A DNA stretch of 26,076 bases, taken from the NCBI GenBank assembly GCA_002309055.1, contig DBWO01000013.1, positions 832 through 26,907 of the forward strand. The letters run 5' to 3'. The notes beneath the pieces were generated by a model that saw only the letters and a list, made by a program, of their open reading frames with translations, was not told where the DNA came from and ran no database searches. This DNA comes from Ruminococcaceae bacterium UBA1236. GTDB taxonomy: Bacteria > Bacillota > Clostridia > Oscillospirales > Acutalibacteraceae. Made by a program: the position numbers and the translations under genes. This document shows positions 7,563 through 15,962 of the stretch, piece after piece. The stretch's first letter is position 1; each line of letters begins with the position of its first letter.

Positions 7563-8105
7563 ATGTCTGATAAGTATTATACCGTAGATATAGCGGGCCT
7601 TAAAAGAGACCTGCTCCGCTGCCCGCTCAACGATGAGATTGATATTGCCGCGCTCATCATTTTCGGCGACGTTGAGCTTACCGTACACTCTGCTTCCGAG
7701 CTTCTCAAAAGACTGCCCGAATTTGATTATCTCGTTACACCCGAGGCGAAGAGCATTCCCCTTGCTTACGAGATGTCAAGGCAGAGCGGCAAAAAGTATT
7801 TTGTCGCGCGCAAAAAGTCCAAGATTTACATGAAGGACCCGGTTTCGGTTCAGGTCACATCCATTACCACGCACGGTGTTCAGACCCTTATTCTTGACAG
7901 TACTGAGGGTGAAGAACTCAGGGGCAAAAAAGTGGTTGTCGTTGACGATGTTATCAGCACCGGTGAATCCCTCAGGGCGCTTGAACAGCTTCTTTATAAA
8001 TTTGATTGCGATATAGTCGCAAGAGCCGCGATTCTTTCAGAAGGCGACTCCAATGACAGAGCCGATATAACCGTACTCGGTCAGATTCCTCTCATCAAAA
8101 AATAA
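7563..8105 (+). CDS. Type I phosphoribosyltransferase (adenine phosphoribosyltransferase-like)
   Basis: I chose the ATG at 7563 because GGGAGGAAT precedes it. A longer in-frame start at 7521 would overlap the HIT gene. The 180-residue protein carries the 13-residue PRPP-binding motif VVVVDDVISTGES (about 124-136). It also has an upstream VTPEAKSIPLAYEM region and the KKSKIYM stretch typical of the Apt/Xpt group. The reaction is transfer of a phosphoribosyl group from PRPP to a base, most likely a purine, for salvage. The length fits Apt, but substrate choice cannot be read from the sequence, so I give no symbol. A regulatory role like that of PurR-type PRT domains is less likely because no DNA-binding domain is present. 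Confidence 0.85.
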   Translation: MSDKYYTVDIAGLKRDLLRCPLNDEIDIAALIIFGDVELTVHSASELLKRLPEFDYLVTPEAKSIPLAYEMSRQSGKKYFVARKKSKIYMKDPVSVQVTSITTHGVQTLILDSTEGEELRGKKVVVVDDVISTGESLRALEQLLYKFDCDIVARAAILSEGDSNDRADITVLGQIPLIKK

Positions 8106-8123
8106 CCCACGGGATGTGACTGT

Positions 8124-10322
8124 ATGCCTCGTCCTTATGCCGTAATCGGCCTCACGCTTTTTGCCGTGTCGGCCGTCCTGTATAACGCTTCGGGCACGGC
8201 GGTGATTGTTGCGTTTGCAATATTTGCCGCTTTGTTCGCTGTGTCGTTAATTGTCCGTACTCTGCGTGAGGGCAGGGTATTTCCCGTTGCCCTTGCGAGC
8301 GCGGCGATTGCCTGCGTTATTCTCATAGTCAACAATGAGTTTTTCTTCTATCCTCAGCTTAAAACGGCAGGGGAGACTCACGACATAACAGCGGTAATCA
8401 CATCGGATGTTAAAAGCGAATACGGCAATTATTATTATGAAGGCCGCCTGCGATCGTCGGACGGTGAAAAGCGAAGCGCCAAGGTAAGATTTGCGTTTTC
8501 TTCAATGCCTGAGATTAATCCCTATGACGAGGTTTCCGGCAGCTTCACCTTTTACGCTCTCGGCTCAACGGCTCAGTCTGTTGCCGACCGCTATAAGACG
8601 GAAAACCGTTTTCTGGGCGCTTATCCCGATAACAATGAATACACCGTAAAGGCGAATGAGAGTAAAATCAAGCCGGTAGGTTATTATATTGTCTCTTTCA
8701 GGTCATGGGTAAAGAGCACGGTTATGCGTATGCTCCCAAATGACTACGGCGCTCTCTGCCTCGCCCTTCTTACGGGCGACAGAAGCGAGCTTTCACCCTC
8801 CGCCTACGCCTCGCTTACGGGCAGCGGAGTAACGCATATAATCTGCATATCGGGTCTTCATCTCTCGGTGTGGACCTCAGCTGTTCTTTTCGTTTTAAGG
8901 AAGCTCAAAGTCAGGGAAAAACTCGCGGCCGGTATCACCGCGCCCGCGGTTGTGCTTATAATGGCGGCGGCAGGTATGACTTTTTCCGTTGTCAGAGCAG
9001 GTATAATGATGCTCATTTACCTTGCGTCAATCATCCTCTCAAGGCGTCGTGACCCGCTCAATTCACTTGGCATAGCGATAACGGTAATTGCAGTTTTCAA
9101 TCCTTTTGCCATGGGCGCTGTTTCGCTCAGGCTTTCCGTGCTCGCGACTCTCGGTATCATCCTTTATACCGAATACTGCGCCGCGGCGGTGAGTGAGTTT
9201 ATTTCTTCTCATAAACGGATTGCCGCTCTAAAACAGCCGTTGCAGCTTCTCATTATTTCCGCCTTCGCAATGGGCTTTTGCCTGCCCGTCACAACGGATG
9301 TTTACGGCACGGTCAATTTTGCCGTATTTCCCTCAAACCTGCTTGTTGTCTGGGCAGGGGAGACGTGTATGATTCTCTCTGTTATCGGCCTTGCCGTAGC
9401 GGGAATAATCCCTTCTGTTATCAATATTCCCGGCCTTGTCGCGGGCGCGCTTGCGAAATATATATTGAAGGTCACGGATTTCATTTCGGGCCTCGGTTTC
9501 CTGAATGTCAGAATTGACTCATCAAGCGCGAAACTGATGATGGCCCTTGTTTTCCTTTTCTGCACGCTTGCCGCCCTTTACGCATATTCCGGCAAAAAGG
9601 TGCTGCCGCAGGTGCCCGTTATTCTTTCGGGCCTTGTGGTGTTCTGCGTGATGTTTTCCGCAATAACGGCGTATAATGAAACGAGGATAAGCGTTATGGA
9701 TACCGGTAACGGCACGGCAGTGCTTGTGTCCGACAAGGGTACGAATGTGCTTTTCGGATGCGGCGGAGACACATTTGACGGCGCCTACACCGTTTCACAG
9801 TGCCTTGAGGACGCGGGAGGGAAAATTGACGCCGTGGTAATCCCGTCGGCATCCCCTGCGGTCTCGGCTTACTTTTATGATATCTGCGCCCGGTACCCCG
9901 TCGGCAGTTTTTACGTTGACGGTACCGTGAGCATGATTGGAGTCAATACCGACGGCACGGATGTTTACGATGCCCCGGCAGGGGAGAAGGGCACAATCGC
10001 TTTTGAGCCCCTCTCATCCGAAAACAACAGCGGATATGTAATCACCGCATCAAACGCGAAAATCACTTTACTGTTTAACCCCGGCGCCGGAGAGATAACG
10101 GGCGGCGCTCTTGATTCGGACCTGCTTATAACCCGTATGTCTCTCCCGAAAAAGGCGGAGTTTCCGAATCTTGTTTATACTGTTATACAGGCCGATAATG
10201 AGCGCGGATATGCCCTGCAGGATGAAATGGCTTCATCGGGGGCAAACGCCGTAGCGACCGCCGAAAACGGCACGGTCCTGATACGCGCCCGGAAGGGCAG
10301 AATGAATCTTGAAAGAATCTGA
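8124..10322 (+). CDS. comEC: ComEC/Rec2-family DNA-uptake channel protein with degenerate C-terminal domain
   Basis: This 732-residue inner-membrane protein has N-terminal spans (about 5-75) and a soluble OB-like section (about 85-180). The multi-span competence domain (about 195-515) contains the signature ISGLHLSVW (242-250). The C-terminal segment (about 520-732) starts like the family's metallo-beta-lactamase domain (VMDTGNGTAVLV in place of the usual DVGQGDA). Where the HxHxDH metal motif should follow, it reads VVIPSASPAV, so the usual ligands are missing. ComEC carries single-stranded DNA across the membrane in transformation. No comEA or comFA is nearby. The gene lies 18 bp after the phosphoribosyltransferase and 14 bp before holA. 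The family assignment is firm, but whether it still takes up DNA is not. Confidence 0.9.
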   Translation: MPRPYAVIGLTLFAVSAVLYNASGTAVIVAFAIFAALFAVSLIVRTLREGRVFPVALASAAIACVILIVNNEFFFYPQLKTAGETHDITAVITSDVKSEYGNYYYEGRLRSSDGEKRSAKVRFAFSSMPEINPYDEVSGSFTFYALGSTAQSVADRYKTENRFLGAYPDNNEYTVKANESKIKPVGYYIVSFRSWVKSTVMRMLPNDYGALCLALLTGDRSELSPSAYASLTGSGVTHIICISGLHLSVWTSAVLFVLRKLKVREKLAAGITAPAVVLIMAAAGMTFSVVRAGIMMLIYLASIILSRRRDPLNSLGIAITVIAVFNPFAMGAVSLRLSVLATLGIILYTEYCAAAVSEFISSHKRIAALKQPLQLLIISAFAMGFCLPVTTDVYGTVNFAVFPSNLLVVWAGETCMILSVIGLAVAGIIPSVINIPGLVAGALAKYILKVTDFISGLGFLNVRIDSSSAKLMMALVFLFCTLAALYAYSGKKVLPQVPVILSGLVVFCVMFSAITAYNETRISVMDTGNGTAVLVSDKGTNVLFGCGGDTFDGAYTVSQCLEDAGGKIDAVVIPSASPAVSAYFYDICARYPVGSFYVDGTVSMIGVNTDGTDVYDAPAGEKGTIAFEPLSSENNSGYVITASNAKITLLFNPGAGEITGGALDSDLLITRMSLPKKAEFPNLVYTVIQADNERGYALQDEMASSGANAVATAENGTVLIRARKGRMNLERI

Positions 10323-10336
10323 AAGGAGGGCCCGGA

Positions 10337-11368
10337 ATGCCGGCAATAAGTGAAAAAGAACTCAGAGAAATAATAAAAACACAGCGCACAGGCGCCTTCC
10401 TGCTTTACGGTGAGGAGAAATATCTCGTGAAGGTTTATTCCGACAAAATCACGGGTGCCGCCGTTGATGATTCCTTCGGCGACTTTAACTTCAAAATCTA
10501 CGAGGGCGATGAATTCACCCTTGAGGACATATACGAGAGCGCGACATCTGTGCCTATGATGGCGGAAACAAAGTGCGTGCTCGTCAGAGATTATTCAACC
10601 GACAAGTTTGAGGATAAGGATTTCAAGGCGATGGAAACAATCCTGAAGGAAAACCCGGAGGACAACTGCCTTGTCTTCACCTATGCCGCCTCAACCCCGA
10701 AATCCGCCCCGTTTGCGAAGCTTGTGAAGCTGTTTGAGCAATACGGTTTCGCCATTGACTTTTCAAAGCTTACGGAGCGTGACGCCGCCGCCGTGCTCGA
10801 AAAAGGCGCGAGAGCCAGGGGCAAAACATTCGCTCCCGGTGCCGCTTCATATATGGTAAACAGCGTTGGCAACGATCTTAATCTCCTCAACAAAGAGCTT
10901 GAGAAGGCTTGCGCCTATGTTGATAACGACCTTATCACAAAGGCGGATGTTGATGAAATCTGCACGAAATGCCTCGACACAAAAGTGTTTGACATGGTAA
11001 AAGACCTTACCTCGGGCAAATTCGATTCCGCTTTTCACCGGCTTAACGAGCTTTTTGCTCAGCGCGAAGAGCCCACAAAAATCCTCGGCGCTCTCATCTC
11101 GCAGTATGCAGATATGTACAGGTGCAAAGCCATGAAAGAGGCGGGGGCGGGTCAAGATGAGCTTATAAAATATTATCCCGCTTACAGGTCAATGAGCTTC
11201 AAAATCGGTAACGCCGCGAGAGCAGCCTCGTCAATGACAATGAAGCAGATGAGAAACTGCATTGATGTGCTCGCGAAGGCGGATATTGCGCTCAAGAGCT
11301 CGTCTGTTGACGACAGGGAGATTCTCGAAAAAACCATCGTAATGCTCGCTCGCTCAGACAAATCTTAA
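10337..11368 (+). CDS. holA: DNA polymerase III subunit delta
   Basis: This 343-residue protein begins with the HolA pattern (GAFLLYGEEKYLVKVY) near residues 18-33, where delta subunits carry a degenerate AAA+ fold. The SAPFAKLVKLFEQYG region and the C-terminal helical collar region (EEPTKILGALISQYADMYR, then DREILEKTIVML) follow family order. Delta opens the beta sliding clamp as part of the clamp loader at the replication fork. GGAGG lies 9-13 bp before the ATG. ComEC followed by holA is a common order in Firmicutes, which supports both calls. Length is normal and no defect was seen. Confidence 0.95.
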   Translation: MPAISEKELREIIKTQRTGAFLLYGEEKYLVKVYSDKITGAAVDDSFGDFNFKIYEGDEFTLEDIYESATSVPMMAETKCVLVRDYSTDKFEDKDFKAMETILKENPEDNCLVFTYAASTPKSAPFAKLVKLFEQYGFAIDFSKLTERDAAAVLEKGARARGKTFAPGAASYMVNSVGNDLNLLNKELEKACAYVDNDLITKADVDEICTKCLDTKVFDMVKDLTSGKFDSAFHRLNELFAQREEPTKILGALISQYADMYRCKAMKEAGAGQDELIKYYPAYRSMSFKIGNAARAASSMTMKQMRNCIDVLAKADIALKSSSVDDREILEKTIVMLARSDKS

Positions 11369-11407
11369 ACCTTTTTGCCGCAAGGCATTACGCTTAAAGG
11401 TGATGAA

Positions 11408-12001
11408 ATGATAAAGATAAAACAGGCGGTAATCGTTGAAGGAAAGTATGACAAAATCAAGCTTTCCAACATCATCGATGCGCCCATAATCCAAACGGAC
11501 GGCTTCGGCATTTTCAAAGATAAGGAGCTTCAGAAGCTCATCCGCAAGCTTGCCGAAAAGGACGGACTTCTCGTGCTTACAGACAGTGATTCCGCGGGCT
11601 TCAAAATCCGCTCCTTCATCGGCGCGACCGTTGACAATAAGTATATAACTCACGCTTATATCCCCGATATTTTCGGCAAGGAAAAGCGCAAGGACGAGCC
11701 CTCAAAGGAGGGCAAACTCGGCGTTGAAGGCGTTTCGGAGCAGGTGATTATAGACGCTCTCGAAAACGCGGGAGTGCTCTGCGAAAGTGTTGAGCCTGTT
11801 GAAAGGCCGATAACAAAGCAGGATTTTTATGAGCTCGGTCTCACCGGCAAAAAGGACAGCGCGTCAAAAAGAGCGAAACTCCTCAAATACTATGACCTGC
11901 CTTCGCGCCTGAGTACCAACTCGCTTATAAAGGTGCTCAACAGTATCACCGATTATGATGAACTTACACAAGCGGTTAACTTATTAACGGAGGGTAACTG
12001 A
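11408..12001 (+). CDS. rnmV: Toprim-domain ribonuclease M5-like protein
   Basis: I chose the ATG at 11408, which has AAGGTG at about 11397-11402. An upstream in-frame TTG would add 11 residues with no ribosome site. The protein has 197 residues. Toprim motifs are clear: VIVEGKYDKIKL near the start (catalytic Glu) and LTDSDSAGFKIR (DxD) near residue 60. The later GKLGVEGVS and the C-terminal helical part (DFYELGLTGKKDSASKRAKLL) match the RNase M5 / DUF4093 layout. RNase M5 matures 5S rRNA. The gene usually sits near ksgA, but here it lies between holA and ispF. Its TGA is 1 bp before the ispF ATG. I favour RNase M5, with a related Toprim nuclease as the alternative. Confidence 0.8.
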   Translation: MIKIKQAVIVEGKYDKIKLSNIIDAPIIQTDGFGIFKDKELQKLIRKLAEKDGLLVLTDSDSAGFKIRSFIGATVDNKYITHAYIPDIFGKEKRKDEPSKEGKLGVEGVSEQVIIDALENAGVLCESVEPVERPITKQDFYELGLTGKKDSASKRAKLLKYYDLPSRLSTNSLIKVLNSITDYDELTQAVNLLTEGN

Positions 12002-12002
12002 T

Positions 12003-12476
12003 ATGCTCAGAATAGGCAACGGCTATGATGTTCACCGCCTTGTTACAGGGCGGAAACTGATTCTCGGCGGCATCGAAATCCCTTATGAGAAAGGGCTTCT
12101 CGGTCATTCGGACGCTGATGTTCTTCTTCACGCTGTTTCAGATGCCCTGCTCGGCGCGGCCGCTATGGGCGACATCGGCAAAATGTTCCCGGACACCGAC
12201 CCGCGTTATGAAGGGGCGGACAGTTTAAAACTTTTGTCCCTCGTTGTTTCACGCCTTAAAGAGGGCGGCTGCGGCATAGTCAATATCGATGCCACGGTTA
12301 TCGCCCAGGCGCCGAAGCTCGCGCCGTATATTGACTCCATGAGGGCTAATATCGCGCTCGCCTGCGGCATAGATACAAGCCGCGTGAGCGTTAAGGCAAC
12401 CACCGAGGAAGGGCTCGGATTCACAGGCGAAGGGCTCGGAATTTCAGCTCTCGCAAGCGTTCTTATCGAAAACTGA
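12003..12476 (+). CDS. ispF: 2-C-methyl-D-erythritol 2,4-cyclodiphosphate synthase
   Basis: This 157-residue enzyme of the MEP isoprenoid pathway converts CDP-methylerythritol 2-phosphate to the cyclodiphosphate and releases CMP. The signature GNGYDVHRL near the N-terminus supplies the metal-binding Asp and His. GHSDADVLLHAVSDALLGA, DIGKMFPDTDP and the C-terminal TTEEGLGFTGEGLGI all match the family, and the length is normal. GGAGGGT before the ATG lies in the end of the upstream gene and the two genes are 1 bp apart, so translational coupling is likely. ispD and other MEP genes are not in the window. It is the last gene of the alaS run. A new promoter follows at 12521. Confidence 0.97.
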   Translation: MLRIGNGYDVHRLVTGRKLILGGIEIPYEKGLLGHSDADVLLHAVSDALLGAAAMGDIGKMFPDTDPRYEGADSLKLLSLVVSRLKEGGCGIVNIDATVIAQAPKLAPYIDSMRANIALACGIDTSRVSVKATTEEGLGFTGEGLGISALASVLIEN

Positions 12477-12520
12477 AGCGGTAAATCAAGTTAACTTTTT
12501 GTAAACACTGCGCCGATAAA

Positions 12521-12549
12521 TTGATTTGAATTTTTTGTTGTGATATTAT
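12521..12549 (+). promoter_or_regulatory. Promoter for cdaA-ybbR
   Basis: TTGATT (12521-12526) and TATTAT (12544-12549) are separated by 17 bp, placing the start near 12556, about 27 bp before the cdaA ATG. No terminator is visible between ispF and this site, so read-through from the alaS run may add to expression. Confidence 0.65.
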
Positions 12550-12582
12550 ACTTTTCAAGGATAAAAAGAGGGAATAGTTTCA

Positions 12583-13473
12583 ATGGGATTTTTCAGTGAT
12601 ATAGGCGATTTCTTCAAGGATTTGTCGTCTCTGAGTTTCAGGCCGTCGGATTTGCTCGACATCCTGTTTGTATTTTTCATATTGTTTTACGGAATAAGGC
12701 TTGTCAGGGATACCAGAGCGTATCAGCTTCTGAAAGGCCTTGTTTTCCTGCTCATTGCCTTCGCTATGACATCCATTTTTCAAATGCAGGCGAGTAACTA
12801 CATTTTCAGGTCCGTATGGCAGTATATCATTATCATCCTCATAGTTGTTTTCCAGCAGGAGATAAGGCAGTTTTTCGCCAATCTCGGCAGAATCGGCAAC
12901 GGCAGACTCTCGCTGAAATCCCTCTTTAAAGATTATTCGAGCGAAACACAGGAAACGGTCAAAAACGCCATCGGCGAAATCTGCGAAGCTGTTGAGAATA
13001 TGAGCTCCACCAAAACGGGCGCGCTCATCGTTATGGAAAAGAACGTTTTCCTTGACGATATTGTTAATAACGGCACCGCAATTGACGCGAGCATCACAAA
13101 CGAGCTTATAGGCAACGTCTTCTTCCCGAATTCGCCCCTTCACGACGGCGCGGCGATAGTCAGAAACGGCCGTCTGATTGCCGCGAGATGCGTTTTACCC
13201 CTCACTAAGAGGACGGATATACCTTCGGACCTCGGCACGAGGCACAAATCCGCAATCGGTATGAGCGAGCAGAGCGATGCCGTTGTTGTGGTAGTCAGCG
13301 AAGAGACGGGCGCCATTTCAATTGCGCAGTCAGGCCGCCTTTACAGAAACTTTACCGGCATTGAACTCAGAGAAAAGCTCCTGAGCGAATTCATCGAGGA
13401 TTCCGGTAATGATGAAAACAGATTTGCAAAAAAATTGTTAAAGGGTAAGAAAAAAGATGGAAAAACTGAGTAA
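12583..13473 (+). CDS. cdaA: Diadenylate cyclase CdaA
   Basis: This 296-residue membrane enzyme makes cyclic di-AMP from two ATP. Three N-terminal hydrophobic spans lie at about 23-41, 50-66 and 80-93. They are followed by the DAC domain with the catalytic PLHDGA motif (DGA at 188-190) and LGTRHKSAIG (220-222 RHK). Many relatives read RHR at the second motif, so the final Lys is a conservative variation. GAGGGA precedes the ATG by 9 bp. The gene overlaps the next by 17 bp, the usual CdaA-CdaR arrangement, so the pair is probably made as a complex at the membrane. glmM, which often follows, is absent. The C-terminal tail is Lys-rich. Confidence 0.95.
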   Translation: MGFFSDIGDFFKDLSSLSFRPSDLLDILFVFFILFYGIRLVRDTRAYQLLKGLVFLLIAFAMTSIFQMQASNYIFRSVWQYIIIILIVVFQQEIRQFFANLGRIGNGRLSLKSLFKDYSSETQETVKNAIGEICEAVENMSSTKTGALIVMEKNVFLDDIVNNGTAIDASITNELIGNVFFPNSPLHDGAAIVRNGRLIAARCVLPLTKRTDIPSDLGTRHKSAIGMSEQSDAVVVVVSEETGAISIAQSGRLYRNFTGIELREKLLSEFIEDSGNDENRFAKKLLKGKKKDGKTE

Positions 13474-14743
13474 ATTTACCCGGAAAATTTTATATAACAA
13501 CAAGATTCTTGCCGTAATCTGTTTTGTGCTTGCGGTGATAATATGGCTTGTTGTAACCGTTGAGCTAAGTCCCGAAACCACCGTCACCATAACCGATATA
13601 CCCGTAACTGTTGACTATGCGTCAATTAACACAAGCCTCGGTCTAACGCCCTTCGGCGAGAGTGACTTCAAGGTTGATGTCACAGTAACGGGCAGACGCC
13701 TTGTGGTTGAATCGGATGATTTCAAGGACAGCATCTCCGTTGTCGCGAATACAAGCTCCGTAACGGGCGCGGGCACTTATTCTCTCCGCCTTGACGTGAG
13801 CTACAGCGGCAGCAACAGCGATGTTACGCTCAACTCTATTTCAAGCTCCAACATCACCGTTTATTTCGATTACGAGGCACAGGAGGAATTTGCCGTTGAG
13901 CCGGTAATCACCAATGAGGGCTCGTTTGTGCCCGCGGGTTATGTTACTGGCGACGCCTTTGTTTCAGCCAAACAGGTTCTTGTCACCGGCCCCGAATCCG
14001 AGCTGAGAAAAATCACCGGCCTTGAGGCGCGTGTACAGATTGAAGGCGAGGTTACCGAAACCCAGGTTGTTAATACCGACATAACCGCCGTCACAACCTC
14101 GAGCGTAAACTTCAACTATATCACCTTCCGCAAGTCTCAGAGCTCGGTTGAGCTCAGCAGTGTTGACGTTACCGTGCCGATTTATAAAGAGGTAACTCTC
14201 GGCACATCGGTCAGCTTCACCGGTAGGCCCTCGCTTTACTCCGAGTCGGCATCATTCAGCTACACGGTTTCCCCCTCGTCCGTAAAGCTCGGCATACCCC
14301 AGAGCCGCATTGAGTCAATGACCGCCCTGACGGTCAAAAAGATTGATTTCTCAACTCTCTGGCCGGGCGAAAACAAGTTTGAGATTGAAGCGTCCGAAAT
14401 AGAAAACAACGGCTGCGTCATCCTTGACGGCACCGAAAAATTCACCGTCATTGTCAAAGCCGCCGATGTTAAAACTGTTGTGCTTGAGGCGCCCGAAAAG
14501 ATTGACTGCATCAATCTGCCCGAGGGCATCACAGTTGAATCCGTTCAGCCGGATTTCCCCGGTGTCACAATAGCGGGCAGCTCCGACAAAGTCGCCGATA
14601 TCCGCCTTGATGAAACCAACTTCCACGCGGACCTGAGCTCAGTCAAAGCCGGCGACTCAGGCGAGGTAACCGTTCCCGTGGTCTTCAACGACGACAACTG
14701 CTGGGCAGTAGGTGAATTCACAGCAACAGTAACAATTTCATAA
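13457..14743 (+). CDS. cdaR: YbbR-domain protein (CdaR), partner of CdaA
   Basis: This 428-residue protein has one N-terminal membrane span (about 17-35: ILAVICFVLAVIIWLVV) and then only beta-rich sequence. The repeating pattern (ITDIPVTVDY, VDVTVTGRR, LVTGPESEL and so on) fits about four YbbR repeats displayed outside the membrane. In Bacillus and Listeria the orthologue binds CdaA and modulates c-di-AMP synthesis. The start ATG at 13457 lies inside the end of cdaA, so coupling is expected. A strong terminator follows immediately, so the operon ends here without glmM. Assignment to the family is secure. Whether it activates or inhibits cannot be read from the sequence. Confidence 0.9.
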   Translation: MEKLSKFTRKILYNNKILAVICFVLAVIIWLVVTVELSPETTVTITDIPVTVDYASINTSLGLTPFGESDFKVDVTVTGRRLVVESDDFKDSISVVANTSSVTGAGTYSLRLDVSYSGSNSDVTLNSISSSNITVYFDYEAQEEFAVEPVITNEGSFVPAGYVTGDAFVSAKQVLVTGPESELRKITGLEARVQIEGEVTETQVVNTDITAVTTSSVNFNYITFRKSQSSVELSSVDVTVPIYKEVTLGTSVSFTGRPSLYSESASFSYTVSPSSVKLGIPQSRIESMTALTVKKIDFSTLWPGENKFEIEASEIENNGCVILDGTEKFTVIVKAADVKTVVLEAPEKIDCINLPEGITVESVQPDFPGVTIAGSSDKVADIRLDETNFHADLSSVKAGDSGEVTVPVVFNDDNCWAVGEFTATVTIS

Positions 14744-14750
14744 TGTCTTG

Positions 14751-14778
14751 AGCCCTGTATGAGATACAGGGCTTTTTT
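14751..14778 (+). terminator. Intrinsic terminator after cdaR
   Basis: AGCCCTGTAT (14751-14760) pairs perfectly with ATACAGGGCT (14764-14773) around a GAG loop, then a T run. This closes the cdaA-cdaR operon. Confidence 0.93.
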
Positions 14779-14845
14779 GCGCCTGTTTACTGAAGATATA
14801 AAGGTGATTCCAAATAAAATATACTGTCTTATTATATATTTTTCC

Positions 14846-14874
14846 TTGAATTATCTATCTCAATTTGATATTAT
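14846..14874 (+). promoter_or_regulatory. Promoter for the phosphoesterase-iol operon
   Basis: TTGAAT (14846-14851) and TATTAT (14869-14874) are 17 bp apart, placing the start near 14881, close to the first ATG at 14896. No clear cre site or IolR-like repeat was seen around it. Confidence 0.65.
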
Positions 14875-14895
14875 AGAAAGGAAAGGCGGGATTTT

Positions 14896-15942
14896 ATGAC
14901 AAGACTGGAAGAAAATCTGAGTCTGAGGCACACCTTGCGTTTTAAAGACGGCAAATTCCGTGTGCTCACTTTTTCCGACCTTCACGGCATAGAGAATTAC
15001 GACCTGCGCCTCACAAGGGACCTTGATGCAATCATCGAAAAGGTTCAGCCCGATCTCGTGATGCTTCTGGGCGATGTCGGCTGGCGGTCTGCGGTTACCG
15101 ACGCGGAAACCTTCCGCGCCTATCTCGCCGATGTTGTTGCCCCGATAGAAAAGCGCAAAATTCCCTGGGCTCACGTTTTCGGCAATCATGACGATGAGAG
15201 AGGCCTTCTCAACGAAATGCAGGAGGAAGTTTACGAGAGCTTTGAATACTGCGTTTCAAAGACCGGCCCCGATGATGTTGCCGGCACCGCAAATTACGTT
15301 TTGCCGATTAAGAGCGAAACGTCGGACGACATCGTTTTCAATGTGTGGGGGCTTGATTCTCACGACGGCATGGGCGATTACATAAATGAATTCGGGCTCA
15401 AAACCGATCCCTGGTTTTTCAATCTGCCCGATCCGCTCTATCCGTTCAGCCGTTATGATTCGATAAGATTCAACCAGATTATGTGGTACTGGAATTCATC
15501 TGAGGAGATTAACGCCTTCGCCGGCAAAAAGGTGCCCGGCATTATGGCTTTTCATATTCCTCTTCCCGAATTCATTGTGCTTTACAAGAATACCGCGCAG
15601 ACTTATTACAAAGGAACACGGCGCGAAGCGGTCGGCTGCGGTCCGTTCAATTCAGGCCTTTTCAACGCTCTCGTTGAGAGGGGAGAGATCAAGGCGGTCA
15701 TCTGCGGGCACGACCATATAAATGATTTTGAGGGCGATTACTGCAACATACGCCTCGCAATGGACGGCGGCATTTCGTACGATTGCTACTGTGACGACGA
15801 TTTAAGAGGCGGCAGAGTCATCGAGGTAAAGGAAAACACACCCGGTGAGATTGATACCTATATGGTGCGCTCTGCGGACTGTGTGCCGGATTATCCCGGC
15901 GAATGTGTAAGAAAGTTCGGCGATTCAAAGCCGGCTGAGTGA
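14896..15942 (+). CDS. Calcineurin-like metallophosphoesterase
   Basis: This 348-residue protein has the metallophosphoesterase motifs in order: SDLH (Asp28, His30), LLGD (about 57-60), FGNHDD (about 95-100), a mid-protein AFHIP, and CGHDH near the C-terminal third. These provide the two-metal site for phosphate ester cleavage. It has no signal peptide, so it is probably cytoplasmic. It resembles purple-acid-phosphatase/Dcr2-like bacterial members. It starts the operon that continues 20 bp later with iolB, iolD and iolE, which suggests a substrate linked to inositol, such as an inositol phosphate or glycerophosphoinositol. That is inference from context only, and nucleotide or glycerophosphodiester substrates are also possible. 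Confidence 0.85.
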   Translation: MTRLEENLSLRHTLRFKDGKFRVLTFSDLHGIENYDLRLTRDLDAIIEKVQPDLVMLLGDVGWRSAVTDAETFRAYLADVVAPIEKRKIPWAHVFGNHDDERGLLNEMQEEVYESFEYCVSKTGPDDVAGTANYVLPIKSETSDDIVFNVWGLDSHDGMGDYINEFGLKTDPWFFNLPDPLYPFSRYDSIRFNQIMWYWNSSEEINAFAGKKVPGIMAFHIPLPEFIVLYKNTAQTYYKGTRREAVGCGPFNSGLFNALVERGEIKAVICGHDHINDFEGDYCNIRLAMDGGISYDCYCDDDLRGGRVIEVKENTPGEIDTYMVRSADCVPDYPGECVRKFGDSKPAE

Positions 15943-15962
15943 TACAGAAAGGAAATGATACA

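Noticed and set aside
11369..11407. Terminator between holA and the RNase M5-like gene
   Set aside because: A small TTGCC/GGCA hairpin is present but no T tract follows it.
14779..14895. Catabolite (cre) or IolR operator near the iol promoter
   Set aside because: No sequence close enough to the cre consensus and no clear paired repeat were seen.
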